From contig CM069590.1 in the NCBI GenBank assembly GCA_035771175.1, positions 33,246,821-33,310,820 of the forward strand: a stretch of 64,000 bases of DNA, read 5' to 3'. The notes under the pieces are model-generated. The model did not search any database. It was given only the letters and a program-made list of their open reading frames with translations, and was not told the DNA's origin. The stretch's first letter is position 1. Each line of letters starts with the position of its first letter. The DNA comes from Paratinospora sagittata. Lineage: Eukaryota > Streptophyta > Magnoliopsida > Ranunculales > Menispermaceae. Both the position numbers and the translations under genes were made by a program. Below, in pieces: positions 36,836 through 48,476 of this stretch.

Positions 36836-37760
36836 ATGGCATCCAGTCATCCTTCCAATTTGAAAGATATTCCAGTTGTTCGTGAATATCCAAGGGTATT
36901 CTTAGAAGAACTTCCAGGACTCCCTCCTCTTTGGGAATTTGACTTCGAAATTAAGTTGATTCCTGGTACTGAACGTGTCTACATTCCACCTTACCGTATG
37001 CCTAATGTAGAATTAATGGAACTTGATAAGCAGTTAAAGGGGTTAGAAAAGTTGGGGTTTATAAGAAAGAGCAGGTCATCATGGGGTGCTCCAGTTTTTT
37101 TCGTCAAGAAAAAGGATGATTCATTTCGACTCTGCATCGACTATATAAAGATGAACAAAGTTACTATTAAGAACAAATATCCGTTACCTCGTATAGAAGA
37201 TCTGTTTGATCAGTTAAGAGGAGCAAGATTCTTTTAAAAAATCGACCTTCGCTCGGGGTATCACTAACTCTAGGTTAAGGAAGAAGACATTCCAAAAATA
37301 GCTTTTCGAACCAGATATTGTCATTACGAATTCACTATAATGACATTTGGCCTATCAAATGCACCTGCAAAATTCATGGATTTAATGAACGCCATTTTCA
37401 GACCATACCTGGATTGTTTTGTTGTATTTTTTGACTACATATTGATATGCTCCCCCCACAGAGGAACTCCATGAGACACACTTGAGAACTGTACTCAGCA
37501 CCTTTCGGCAGCACCAATTATACACCAAACTAAGCAAGTGTGAATTCTGGATGAATAAGGTTAAGTTCCGCGGTCACGTCATGTCCCATGATGGCCTCGA
37601 AGTAGACCCAACCAAGGTAGAAGCGGTACTTAGTTGGAAACAACTTACCAATATCACAGAAATTAGGAGCTTCCTTGGATTAGCCGGATATTATAGACAG
37701 TTCATCAAAGATTATTCCAAACTTGTTAAACCACTCACTCCATTAACCTGAAAGGACACG
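36836..37760 (+). pseudogene. Element E reverse transcriptase
   Basis: RT blocks run [40 protein letters not shown], then after a stop at 37235 KIDLRSGYH and [15 protein letters not shown]. The polymerase box is FFDYIL near 37430, where C has FVDDIL, so the second catalytic Asp is replaced by Tyr. The connection region ([40 protein letters not shown]) is open from 37482. The lineage is chromodomain-type, most like Tekay/Del. Confidence 0.86.
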
Positions 37761-38380
37761 CGTTTTATTTGGAGTGAAGCCTGTGAATTAGCCTTTCAAG
37801 AACTCAAGAAAAGGCTAACTTCAGCACATGTTCTAACCACTCCAAAGGATGGGATTGGCTTCACACTATATGCGGATGCGTTGCTTCAAGGACTTGGAGC
37901 TGTGTTAATGCAAGAAGATTGTGTAGTGGCCTACGCCTCTCGAAAATTGAAAATTCATGAGGTCAATAATCCGACTTATGACATAGAACTCGCGGTAGTA
38001 GTATTTGCCTAAAAAAATTGGCGACATTACTTGTACAGAGAACGATTTGAAGTCTTCTCCGACCTCAAAAGTCTTCAGTATATCTATACTCAGAAAGACT
38101 TAAATCTTCGACAAAGGAGATGGCTCGAGTTCATCAAAGACAATGACTTTGAACTTAAATACCATCCGGGTAAAGCCAATGTAGTGGCTGATGCCCTTAG
38201 TAGAAAGTCATATGTCTCCACCTGTACGGTAAATTTTGAAATGGACAAGCTGTCATACGAGCTAGAAAAATATAATTTGCAACTCTGGAATGATGGAAAT
38301 ACAATTACACTTGCCCAGTTCAGTACCCACTCTGACCTCATTAGGAGAATATCCACTGCACAAGCCAAAGATGATTAGCT
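37761..38380 (+). pseudogene. Element E RNase H
   Basis: Blocks GFTLYADALLQGLGAVLM (first catalytic Asp), YDIELAVVVF (Glu), [18 protein letters not shown] and [17 protein letters not shown] (last Asp). One stop in VVFA*KNW near 38010. All acidic residues I can place are present. SDLKSL replaces the usual SDHKSL. Confidence 0.82.
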
Positions 38381-38387
38381 TGTAAAG

Positions 38388-39190
38388 ATGAAGGAGCTCG
38401 TTTTCCAAAACAAAGCTCCACATCAATGGTCTCTCACTTCTGATGGTGTGATGTTATATAAATGGCGATTGTGTATAACTCAGGACCTAGAGCTTAGGTG
38501 GGACATAATGAATGAGTGCCACAAATCTAAGTTCTCCATGCATCCAAGAGGAGAAAAAATGTATAAGGACATGAAGAGGCAATTCTGGTTTAAGGGAATG
38601 AAAAAGGCCATAGCAGAATTCGTAGCCAAGTGCCTTACTTGTCAACAAGTAAAGGTCGATGGCAGACTCCCCTCTGGTTTGTTAAAACCACTTCCCATAG
38701 GAGAATGGAAATGGGATAATATTGCCATGGATTTCCGAAAACGTCAAGGGTCAGGACATCGTCTGGGTAATTGTTGATAGGCTAACTAAAACTGCACATT
38801 TTATACCAGTTAAATTTACCGATACTCCAGCCAAGTTTGCTGAAATCTATAAACGAGAGATCATCAAATTACATGGGATCCCTCTCACCATCATCTGTGA
38901 TCGAGACCCTAGATTCTCATCCAAGTACTAGCAAAGCTTTCACGCCATACTAGGTATAAAGATTCTCATGAGTACTGCCTTTCATCCCTAGATGGATGGA
39001 CAGTTTAAGCAGCTTATACAAATTCTAGAAGACATGCTACGCTGTTATGTCTTAGATTTTAATGATGGGTGGAAAAAGTACCTGCATTTAGCAGAGTTTG
39101 CGTATAATAACAGTTATCAGAAAAGCATTAAGATGGCTCCATATGAAAAATTGTACAGAAGACCATGTAGATCACCTTGTATTGGGTAGA
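38388..39190 (+). pseudogene. Element E integrase
   Basis: The zinc-binding region has NECHKSKFSMHPRG and CLTCQQVK (HHCC pattern kept). In the core, IAMDF (first Asp) is followed by a frameshift near 38735 into VIVDRLTKTAHFIPVKF. Then come IICDRDPRF (second Asp) and MDGQFKQLIQILEDML, where the catalytic Glu of the GQSER-type motif is lost. Stops near 38930 and 38990. Inactive. Confidence 0.82.
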
Positions 39191-39752
39191 GATGTCTGAT
39201 CGACTACAGCTTGGTCCTGATCTCATACGAGAAACCACTGAAAAAATAAAGCTCGTTAAAGAATGACTTCGTACGGCCCAAAGCAGACACAAAAGCTACA
39301 AAGATAAGCGACGAAAGCCTCTAGAAATTAAAGTTGGCGACTTTATTCTTCTTAAGGTCCAGTCGTTTGAAAGTATGAAAAGATTTGGAGTCAAAGGAAA
39401 GTTGTCTCCAAGGTTTATCTAACCATTTCAAATTATTGATCGAGTCGGCAAATCTGCTTACCATCTGTCTTTACCACAATCTATGTCCAAAGTGCACAAC
39501 GTTTTTCATGTATCCATGCTCAGGAAATATCTTCACGATCCTTCACACATCATACCGTCTCTTGAAGATGAAATCAAAGAAGGAAATAAGTATAAAGAAT
39601 GTCCTGCACAAATCTTGGATAGAAAGACGCAAGACTTGAGAAACAAGAGCATTCTTTTAGTAAAAATTCTCCGAAACCATCACGGAGTAGAAAAAGCAAC
39701 GTGGGAATTGGAACAAGAGATCAAGCAAAAATACCCTAATTTGTTTGTTTAG
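39191..39752 (+). pseudogene. Element E integrase C-terminus and chromodomain
   Basis: After broken frames up to 39482, an open stretch from 39483 reads KVHNVFHVSMLRKYLHDPSH, then PAQILDRKTQDLRNKSILLV and HGVEKATWELEQEIKQKYPN, ending LFV and TAG at 39750. The last 50 residues fit the divergent chromodomain at the end of Tekay-type pol, which steers integration to heterochromatin. This is the main basis for calling the C/D/E family chromoviruses. Confidence 0.85.
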
Positions 39753-39833
39753 CAACTGCATGCGTACATAATAATAAAATATTTCTTGTACTTATTCTAT
39801 GCTCTTGGATTTCTTGATTTGTCTCTGGCACAG

Positions 39834-40517
39834 ATGTCTAGTGATTCAACAAATTACGGCTCTGACCCATTTGAACATAGTTATCATTCGAATAAGGATA
39901 CAGATATGGGTATTGAAGAAGATGATGAAATGAGCTCAATCCCTTCAGACTGCAGTCCTTCCACTGACTATTACTACCAGTCTACATCTCCTATGAGATC
40001 ACAGTCTACTGATGTGCCACGAGTTCAAACCCCTATGCACAACCCAACCGGACATTATCCATCACATTTAGGAATATCTGACCCGAAAGATGAAAATATT
40101 ACAGGTATGCGTCAAGAGGTATGAGTCTGCCAGACCCCATGAAAATCAGTACAACAACCATTGCCTTCTTTTCAGAACCCTTGCACTACGCCAACGTGGA
40201 ATTCAGTTCCAGTTTTTCCCAGGATTCCACAGATTTCAACACCAGATGAAGCTGGACCATCTAATTGGCAGACCCGCCACAACGACCAGGTTTTCTTCCA
40301 CGACCAACACGACGAATACCAACGCCACCTTCTCTTCCCGAGTTATCAGTGTTGAACCAATTATCCTCATGTCCCTTACAAGAATATGTCCCCAATATAA
40401 AAATATTTTTATGATATTACTGCACATATGGCATATCTAATCTTACTTAAAGGTTTCAAAGAATCAATGGTGCATGGTGAACGTATTAAAGATCTTCTTG
40501 AAACCATGATCATTTAA
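39834..40517 (+). pseudogene. Decayed extra reading frame downstream of element E pol
   Basis: A single frame of 228 codons follows pol after an 81-bp gap. It starts MSSDSTNYGSDPFEHSYHSN, is acidic (DTDMGIEEDDEMSSIPSD), then Ser/Thr/Pro-rich, and ends GFKESMVHGERIKDLLETMI. In-frame stops sit at 40122, about 40137, 40353 and about 40398. The stretches between keep the same frame with a similar composition. The ATG is preceded by a pyrimidine-rich run and CAG (39831-39833), which could be a splice acceptor. No domain recognised. It could be a 3' accessory gene or a chance frame. Confidence 0.4.
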
Positions 40518-40559
40518 AGATGTTCGGTTGTATGATTAGATTATGATATTTTGTAAGAC

Positions 40560-40905
40560 TGTCTATGTCATATGATTCAGTGATATGTATGCCTGCATGT
40601 TTTTAATCGATCATTTGCATATTCGATTTAAACCGGTTACATTATGTTTTATCGAGCTTTAATCGAGAAATCAAAAACTCTTTTTATAAAGTTTTTCAGG
40701 ACACTAATATTTTAGCAGCTCCCTCCTAGACTTGATGAGTTAGGACACTGATAAAATATAAGGATGCTCAAGGTTGAATTGAACTGATTAATAAGGACGC
40801 TTACTTGTAAGTAGCGACTTTTCTTTTATCAACCTTTGAGAATGTCAGGACGCTAACTTAGTTTCAGCTCGCTGAAAGTTCTTTTTGTTTTCAAGTGATT
40901 TCAAT
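40560..40905 (+). repeat. Sirevirus LTR fragment (I subfamily)
   Basis: Aligns in opposite orientation with 21240-21520 of solo LTR I, including TTTTTCAGGACACTAAT, GACTTGATGAGT and AAGGACGCTTACT. Neither LTR end is present. It lies between the 3' truncated ends of E and F. Confidence 0.72.
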
Positions 40906-40917
40906 ATTTACGAATGC

Positions 40918-41531
40918 TGATACTTCTATGACCTTTTCCCCATATTGTGATTGCCTACATCTATATGTTGCAAATCTTTACACTTGTTTATACTATGCTC
41001 ACCTATCACCAAGACCTGACGATTCCTATTATCCTACAAATTCATACCTCCCATTTTGCATGAATTTGGTGATAAGGGATGTGGTCTAGTCAAGGGGTCC
41101 TTCGAGTTCTCACTTCCCATTCCATGTGAACTTGACGATACTGATAGTAAGTTGGCCTTCCGCAATGAACTGCTACACAACAGGTCCGTAGGTTACCTCG
41201 TCTCAAGTTTTTCGTCAGTATTTGTGTGAGTTTTTTGTTTCCCACACCACGTCAAACCCATTAATAGTGAAGAAATCCACCGGACGAGTAGGCCTACCAC
41301 AAATAGTCTAGCACACAACATCACATAACTTTTAGCATATCATGAGCTGAGAATTCGACATGAAGTTTTTTTTTTTTTTTACAAAGTTTTGCAAATTATT
41401 AAAATCGTTACAAGGATGTTTAAAATTTCGTCAAAATACTTCAACCTACTACGAAGCTAATTTAAACTAGTAGCAAGACAATTTCAACAACTAAATACGA
41501 AATTTAAAACTTCTGATTTATCGAGGAAAAA
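40918..41531 (-). other. Element F non-coding block after ORF1
   Basis: Collinear with 34101-34752 of E, including the homopolymer tract and the GACGAT/ATCGTC-type inverted repeats. No reading frame in either copy. Confidence 0.5.
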
Positions 41532-42878
41532 CTATTGGGGAGGTACGAAATCAAAATGTTCAAAGGGAAATTGAGATACATTCCATGCTGGGAGAGTATA
41601 TAGGAGTTTCCATGACTTGCCAAACAAATGCTGGGTTAGGAAACTGAGAGGCCCCAAGGTTGAGATTCAGATTCACTGATGAATCTTGTGCTTGTTGGGA
41701 CGACTGTCCAGATGCTCCCTCACCTGAAAACGGAGAAGCCATCCTGGGTACTGCGAAGTGGCATTCCTCGCGCCACTTGAGCAGTGAGTCAATAGCCACC
41801 TAATTTTCTCTGAGGCTGCGATTATATTCTTCAAACTGGTCTCTCATGTTTTTCATCATTTGCTCTTCGATTGCCAGCATCATCTCTCTCATTTAATCCA
41901 CAAGCTGTTGTTGGGTGCCATTATTGGTTTCTTGTGTATTGCGTGGAGAAAAATATTCTTCTGTAGGAGGGTCTGTCTCTTCTTCCGGTGTATTAGAGAA
42001 ATCAAGGTTAAAGTCTTAGAGGTCTTCTAGGGAGTGTCGACCTCTATTTCATGAAAATCTTCCCATTCAGTTGGCACATTTCCTCGCTTTCTAGCCGCGA
42101 GAATTCCCTTGGTTCTACTCGAGTTCTATACAGTTTCGGTGATGTCACCGTATAAGGGAGATGTTATGTCAGTTGGGCTAGGAAAAACTCTGAAATGATG
42201 GAGACCTTTGTTTAGTAATGCTCCGTATCGAAGACAGGTTTGTTCCCGAGTGCAATGTGCCATATGGCGTAAGATGATAAAATGAAGATTCACATGAATT
42301 TCTTTTACCAAATAGTATGCCAAAAAGCATTGAGGATGAGTGGTGGTAGACCTTTTACCGGGTTGGGAAAAAATGTTTGACATGATTACTTGAATAAGAG
42401 GGTTATATTGCTTTTTAATGTCTTTGGTAAAAATCCTGGTGACAGCGAAGTCAGGCTGGGAAGCAAGACACCTAAACATATTTTGAGAGCTTGGGACAGC
42501 ACTTACCCTGCCTCTAGATGTGTAAATATTGCAGAGTGGTCCTCTCTCAAGGATTCCTAAAATATCTGACAATATTTCAGATGTGAGGGTTATATCAATC
42601 CCATTCACCCTTGTAGTAATGGTGAAAGTATCCTAGTTTTTGACCGTCAAATTTTCGTAAAATGAGACCACAAAAGACTGAAAAACGCACCTTTCTGGAT
42701 TTATGATCGGTGTCCAACCTAAAGCAGCAAGTTTGTCGTGAAGCATGAGGTAGTATTCTTCTGGTAAAATTACTAGTCTTCCAGTCTGGACTGGAATTAA
42801 AGATAAAGATCTTAGTCAAGGAGGCTGAGAACTTTCACCTTCAACATTCTTTTTAGGCTTCTTTGGTCTTTGCTCCAT
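41532..42878 (-). pseudogene. Element F ORF1 ('putative plant transposon protein' type)
   Basis: About 449 codons on the minus strand, from MEQRPKKPKKNVEGESS at 42878 to the TAG at 41534. The middle (42608-42126) is open for 160 codons: VNGIDI-type start, NPLIQVIMSNIFSQPGKRST, AYYLVKEIHVNLHFIILRHM, RYGALLNKGLHHFRVFPSPT. The Gln/Asn-rich C-terminal part has VNLNLNLGASQFPNPAF. Stops after SSQPP and LTVKN and further ones near 42125 and 42018. It lacks the S3 insertion and so gives the uninterrupted form of the E gene. Same domain as the gene at 52468. Confidence 0.74.
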
Positions 42879-43003
42879 GAAGTTTTTTTTTGAAGATGAA
42901 ATTTGGAGAGAAATAGAAAGTATGGAGTAGAAAAGAGGTGTAGATCTAGGAAAGAAGGAAAACAAAGGAGGTGAGGAGGGTGAGTGAAGGAACTCCCCTT
43001 CAC

Positions 43004-43016
43004 CTTTTTATTTATA
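43004..43016 (-). promoter_or_regulatory. TATA-like box upstream of F ORF1
   Basis: Minus strand CTATAAATAAAAAG, about 130 bp before the ORF1 start. Matches the box at 29709 in E in kind and spacing. Confidence 0.4.
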
Positions 43017-43147
43017 GAAAAATATTTGGGGGGTTGCTCAAAAAAAACAAGGGGCCGGCCCCATCTGGCCGGCAACCGATCCAGGTAGAATTTTTTTTTT
43101 AACTAATATTTGTATTATTTAAAAATAAGGGTGAGCAGTCTCCAAAA

Positions 43148-43163
43148 CCATGCTCTGACACCA
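43148..43163 (-). promoter_or_regulatory. Primer binding site of element F
   Basis: Minus strand TGGTGTCAGAGCATGG, 7 bp inside the LTR. Initiator-Met type with one change (GTGT for GTAT) from E. Confidence 0.86.
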
Positions 43164-43170
43164 TAATAAT

Positions 43171-44383
43171 TGTCACACCTCACCTCCTTGATTCAACATG
43201 AGATGCGACAGTTAATGTGTCGAGTGCTCAAGCCACTCGATCAGAGTTGCACATACAGAAGCATAGCGGCCGACATCAATAATAATAATACAACGAAAAC
43301 TATTAAGGAAAATACTATTATATTGAAAACATAGAGTTTGTTAATTATTACATTCCTTTATAACAAAAAGACAGAAGAAATATAACAAGGGCGAAGCTTC
43401 TACAAAAGTACCAAAATAACAAAAGAGGAGTAGTCAAAAGAGAGGCATCTAGAAGCCTGAAACCACCACCACCATAGCTAGACGGATCTAACAGGACCTA
43501 GGAAGAGTATATATAGAAAAGTCCCTACATGGACCGGGTTTGGCCATAGCCCTCGGAATAATTCCAACCTGACCCATCTTAATTCCCTAGAAAGATTAGC
43601 AACGGGGTGAGCTCAAGAACTCAGTGAGATCAAGCACGGTAAACAAGTCTTATATGCATAATAATAAGTACAGAATAACAGTCATCAGAAAGTTATGCCA
43701 CAACAATACAATCAAGCAATGATATGAATGAAATGTGGTCACACGACATCACAGGCCAGACACCATGCACTCACAACCTGTGACTCGAGGCACCGATACA
43801 ATATCCAGCAACTTAGAGGTCTCATGAGTTCCAGTGCTAACCACTGACAGTGTCACCTTCGGTTCCAGCGTAACAGCATGGCACCAAATAATATATATAT
43901 TTGTAATAATCGATGGTCCAACGTAACGATATAACACCCATGGTTATGAATTTAACATTTATGATAGATAGCCTCATGCATGAAGTAAAACATGGTAACA
44001 GATATGATGCATGATACTATGTAATTCATTATTAAACAAGTAAGGAATTCAAACCTAGCCTTCATTACCCACCTTAACACATTTGTGGTGATATAACATT
44101 TTCTTCTAACTTCTTGAAGTGTGCAGGGCGCAGGAGAGTGCAAAGGGTCGAGGGAAAGAGAAAAGAGCAAGGGGGCCGGCGAGGAGAAATGAGGAGGGCC
44201 ACCCCTTATTTATAGGGGTGGCCCCCAATGGGGACGGTCCCTTTCTTGGGACCGTCTCACTATAAGGGTTCATACTTTCTCCAGGAGAGTCCTTTAAGGC
44301 TACTTTCACTTGTTGGAATTTCATCTGTAGGGTTTTCGGGCAATTAAATTAGTTTTACGGTAGAAAAAGTGGAGGGTATTACT
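43171..44383 (-). repeat. Element F 5' LTR (full length for the E/F family)
   Basis: In sense it starts AGTAATACCCTCC (expected TG mutated) and ends GGTGTGACA; 1213 bp. A TATA box sits in CTATAAATAAG (44205-44215, minus), flanked by the inverted arms GGCCACCCC and GGGGTGGCC. It shows what the E LTR has lost. Confidence 0.84.
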
Positions 44384-46142
44384 AATGCCCCAAGGATAAG
44401 TAAGAGATCGATCTGCCAATTGTAAGGAGATAGTAGTAGGCTTCACCTCGCCAAGCCCCAATTTCTTGAAAATAGAGAGTGACATTAAGTTAATACTTGC
44501 ACCTAAATCACATAAAGCTTTATTAAAGTTTAAAGTACCAATGGTGCAAGGAATAGTAAAACTCTCTGGATCTTTCAACTTTTGAGGTAACTTCTTTTGT
44601 AGTATGGCACTACACTCCTCCGTTAGCTTCACCATCTCGTAATCTTCCAAGTTCCTCTTCTTTGTCATAACATCCTTCATAAACTTCACATAATTTGACA
44701 TTTGTTCCAATTCATCTGCAAAAAAGATGTTAATATGAATTTTCTTAAAAATCTCAAGAAACTTGGCGAATTGCTCATCAAGCTTCTTCTTTTGAAAACG
44801 TTGAGGAAAAGGAATTGGTGTTTTCAGAATATGAGGATTATTCGAAAATGTTATAGAACCTGGCATATATGGCCTCTCATAAGGTTTTTCCTCCACGAAC
44901 GACTCATTCATATCTTCATTTAACTTAGCCTCTTTGTTAGGCTCTTCTTTCTCATCACTAGATGGTGGTGGAGATGCAATGTGTTGGCTATTAGAATCAA
45001 CCCCCTTTACCTCTTTTCCACTTCTCAACGTGATGGCTTTACATTGCTCCTTCGAATTCATTTCAGTGTTACTAGGAAGTGAACCACGTTGTTGGGCCTT
45101 CATTGCTGATGCAAGTTGCCCCATTTGAACTTCCAAATACTTGATTGAAGCTTTTGTTTCCATCATGAACGGACTCAATAGATCTTCTAAGGACGACTTC
45201 TTTTCTTGAGCTTGGTTGTAGAAACCCGATAGAGGTTGCAACACATTTCTATTATTCGCATAGGAGAAGTTCTCATGATTCCTTATACCAGGGTGATATT
45301 GATTTTGTAGACGTTGGTTACCCCTATAGTTTTATCCCTGGTAATTAATGAATTGAACTTGCTCTTTTTGTATGTCACTCCTCGAGTATCCCATATTCAT
45401 AACCACCGCCTTTTCAATCGAAGGTTGGCCACTTTTAGTAGATAATGTAGCGAGTTGGTGGGCAAAGTTGGACATTTGTGCTGACAATGATGTAATAAGG
45501 TCCACTTCATGAATACCAGATACTTTCTTAACTATTGACCTTTCACTCGAGACTTCATAGGAGTTTGTAGCCATTTCTTCCAACATGTTAAGTGCCTCAG
45601 TAGCCACCTTAGTCAAAAGAGAACCACCGACTGCTGCATCAACCAACGTCCTTGTAGAGAAAATCATTCTATTGTAGAACAACTGTATTTGTAGCCAATC
45701 TTGAAACCCATGTTGAGGACATTTCCCCAATAGCTCCATGAATCTCTCTCATGCCTCATATAATGATTCAGACTCTTGTTATGATTCAGACTCTTGTTAG
45801 TTAAACTGCCCGATTTCAGCTCTCAATTGGGCGGTTTTGGCAGGTGGGAAAAGTTTTTGTAGGAACTTTTGCACCATGTTTTGCCAAGTTGTTATACTTC
45901 CAGGTTGCAAAAATTGCAATCATGCCCATGTCTTGTCCCGTAGAGAAAATGGAAACAATCTCAGCCGAATAATGCCTTCACTATCCCAGTTCATCTTCAC
46001 TGTGTCACACATCTCCAAAAATGTAGTAATTGGATCGTAAGATCTTCAATTGGAGACCCCCCATATTGGTGTCGTTGTATCATAGATATCAATGTCAGTT
46101 TCAGTTCAAAATTGTTCGCATTGATGACTGGCTTGAAGTAGT
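44384..46142 (-). pseudogene. Element G: Athila/Tat-type gag and protease remnant
   Basis: Minus-strand gag begins near 46142 (FELKLTLISM, QYGGSPIEDLTIQLLHF, then LRLFPFSLRDK near 45950). It runs through KCPQHGFQDWLQIQLFYNRM and AVGGSLLTKVATEALNMLEE to a long open stretch (45244-44321 in frame). That stretch has ITLRSGKE, PFPQRFQKKKLDEQFAKFLE, and the protease block CDLGASINLMSLSIFKKLGL with the DLGA active site usual for this clade. It breaks at 44384 where the F LTR inserted. The 22 residues after that point in the same frame are LTR, not gene. Stops occur near 45330 and 45250. No RT or integrase is present. Confidence 0.85.
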
Positions 46143-47442
46143 TGATACAATAAATTTAGATTCGCAAGTGTATGAATATCAAGTTATAATACCCATGGTG
46201 AGTGGGTAATCGTATCCATAGGGAGGTGATTTTACTAATCTTAATGCTCAATTCTACAATGCCTTTGATACTATCTAGGTGATCAAAGTGGAGTGAATTA
46301 ATAGATAAAATGCAAATTAAACAAAATCTAAGAAAACAATGCAAATTAAATGAAAATTGGAGAGAAATCAATAGATTTATAGTACTAGAGTTTAGATCTC
46401 ACTGTGTTGTCTCTCATGATTTCTAATAATAGTGTTAATGAATTAATTTCTAAAATTTAGAAATCCTGAATCCTTTTTCATTCGACCCTCTCCCGAGTGA
46501 TAGCTTAAATATCTACTCTCGATCTACTGATTCCCTCTCCCGAGTGACAAACCTTTAAATCAAGAATGTCTTAGGTTCTATGATTCATTTTAATAAATTT
46601 CAGAGGATTTTGTAGGTCTCCCGACTCGATACTCTACCCTAGGTTACAATTTCCTTACTCGATTCAATAACACCTCTCCTGAGTGTAAGAAACCAAATCT
46701 AAGTTCATTCAAAGAGTGATCAGCAATTTGAAAACATTAAGCATGGAGAATCACAAATAAACCCAAAAGATTGCTCAAAAGCACATAAACAATGTCTAAA
46801 TCACAAGATCCAACAAAGCTAAATCAAAACTCTAGATTATCTATTTAGTTCACAAACCAATCCATGGATACAAGATAGAGATTCAAATAGGAAATCATTG
46901 AAAAAAATTGAATTAGGAAAGAAATTAGAAAAACCCCCTTCAAGAGTGAGATCTCATTTTTCTTCTTCTTCTCCAACCTGCAACTCCCTCTTCTTCTTGT
47001 CTCTTCTCTTGTTCCTCTTTCTCTTCTCTAAACCAAACTAAAAACCTAATTACTTGTAAAAAACTCTCTAAAATGTATCTAATGCTTCCTCATTCCCTAA
47101 AACAAACCCTAAAATGAGCTTATATACAAGGAGTGAAAATACCAAAATGGGCAACAATCCCCAAACAAATAAAAAAACAACTTAAAGTGAACAGTAACGA
47201 CAAACATTCCAAGTGCATTTTTATGCACTTGGTATTTTAGCCATTTTTTGGGCTTTTCTTCTCTTCTCTTTGTCCATCTTTTGCACCCTTCTTGTACTTT
47301 TTCATCACCCCTCTTTAGCTTTAATTGTTCCTCATTAAGCTCCTTATTCACCTACAAAAAAAATACAAGAAACACAAGTAAATGATCTATATTAATTAAA
47401 CACAAATCCATCTTTTGCACCCTTCTTGTACACTAATTATCA
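46143..47442. repeat. N1: LTR-like unit of about 1.3 kb
   Basis: Starts TGATACAATAAAT and ends CTAATTATCA, so the ends are inverted TGATA/TATCA. It shares its general text with M (53551-54920): a CAAGTGTATGAATATC-like start, blocks with CTCTCCCGAGTG and an A-rich end with CACCTACAAA. Flanks (GTAGT and CGTTT) do not match, so one side is probably altered. An open frame at 47109-47351 (minus) is part of this unit. Strand and parent element unresolved. Confidence 0.55.
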
Positions 47443-47467
47443 CGTTTACTAGAAATATTTTCTAGTT

Positions 47468-47583
47468 TCTCCTTCGCCTAGCCAAGCGAAGGAGAAGAAA
47501 GCAAGATGGCTAGTGCCAAGCGAAGGAGAAGATCAAGAAGTAATCTTTTCTAGTTTCTCCTTCGCTGGTGCCAAGCGAAGGAG
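47468..47583. repeat. Two hairpins at the truncated end of J
   Basis: TCTCCTTCGC...GCGAAGGAGA forms 10-bp stems at about 47468-47494 and again at about 47555-47583. They are separated by a related GCCAAGCGAAGGAGAAG copy and joined by direct copies of GATCAAGAAGTA. Probably a small LTR-internal duplication. Confidence 0.7.
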
Positions 47584-48476
47584 AAGATCAAGAAGTATGT
47601 GTTGTAAACACTCAAGAACAGCTTGATCAAGCACTCTAGAAATCCTTTCTAGTTTCCCAAAGGTTTTTAAATGATTAGGAGAACTTTTCGAAAGGCTGAA
47701 TCATAGATTCAAATGAAGTGAACTTTTGCATCAAAAGGTGTTTTAAATGGCTCAAGAACTTGTTCAAAACTTGGAAATAGAGAGAACAAAGATTCGACAC
47801 AAGTTCTAAAAATTTTGCAAAAGTTGCGCTTAAATGAGCAAAATGGGGTATTTATAAAGAAATACCTCCCGAGGCACAAGAACGCGTTCCTTAGATAAGT
47901 TGCGCGTCTCTGCTTTGAAATTTGAAAAGTTTCAAATTTCCCTCCAATGCAAGAGTGCGTTCCTCCATTTGTTCATCGGACATAGGAGCGAAGTTCTTCA
48001 ATTAGAAACACGATTTCTATGGAAATTCCTCTTTTGCCCTTTTCTGTAGGAGCGTGTTCCTGGTAAGAGGAGCACATTCCTTAAACCCTGATCTAAAAAT
48101 CAGGATTTTAGAACAAAGGCACAGAAGTGCGTTCCTTCAATAAGGAGCGCGTTGCTATTTCACTGTGTCACTCTCGGGTGAAAAACCTAGGAGCTCGTTC
48201 CTTGACATAGTTCAAGGAATTTCTCACATTTGAATACAAGAGCGCGTTCCTTGACATTCAAAGCGATAGAAACATGATTTTTAAGTCCAGGACTGTTCAA
48301 AACAAGTTAAACACTTAAACCAACTTTAAAGACATTTTGAACATGTGTTAAAACACAGTGAATGGAGAGGAACCACGTGTAAAACACTCGATAAATACAT
48401 ATAAACCAAAATGATCAAAGCATACGATAAAACACACGTGAACTGGATGAAATCTATGAAAAGTTGGTAACGCAAG

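Larger units (their letters stand above)
40918..44383 (-). mobile_element. Element F: 5' part of an E-family retrotransposon (LTR, primer site, ORF1)
   Basis: Inverted relative of E 29179-34752. The sense order is LTR (44383-43171), primer site (43163-43148), TATA-like box, ORF1 (42878-41532), T-tract at about 41367-41382 (A-tract in sense) and a hairpin-rich block to 40918. Homology then stops. No gag or pol. The LTR starts inside the protease of the Athila-like element G, so F inserted there. Confidence 0.8.

Noticed and set aside
47109..47351. 80-codon Lys/Glu-rich frame on the minus strand
   Set aside because: Inside LTR-like unit N1; the related M unit does not keep it open, so coding is unsupported.
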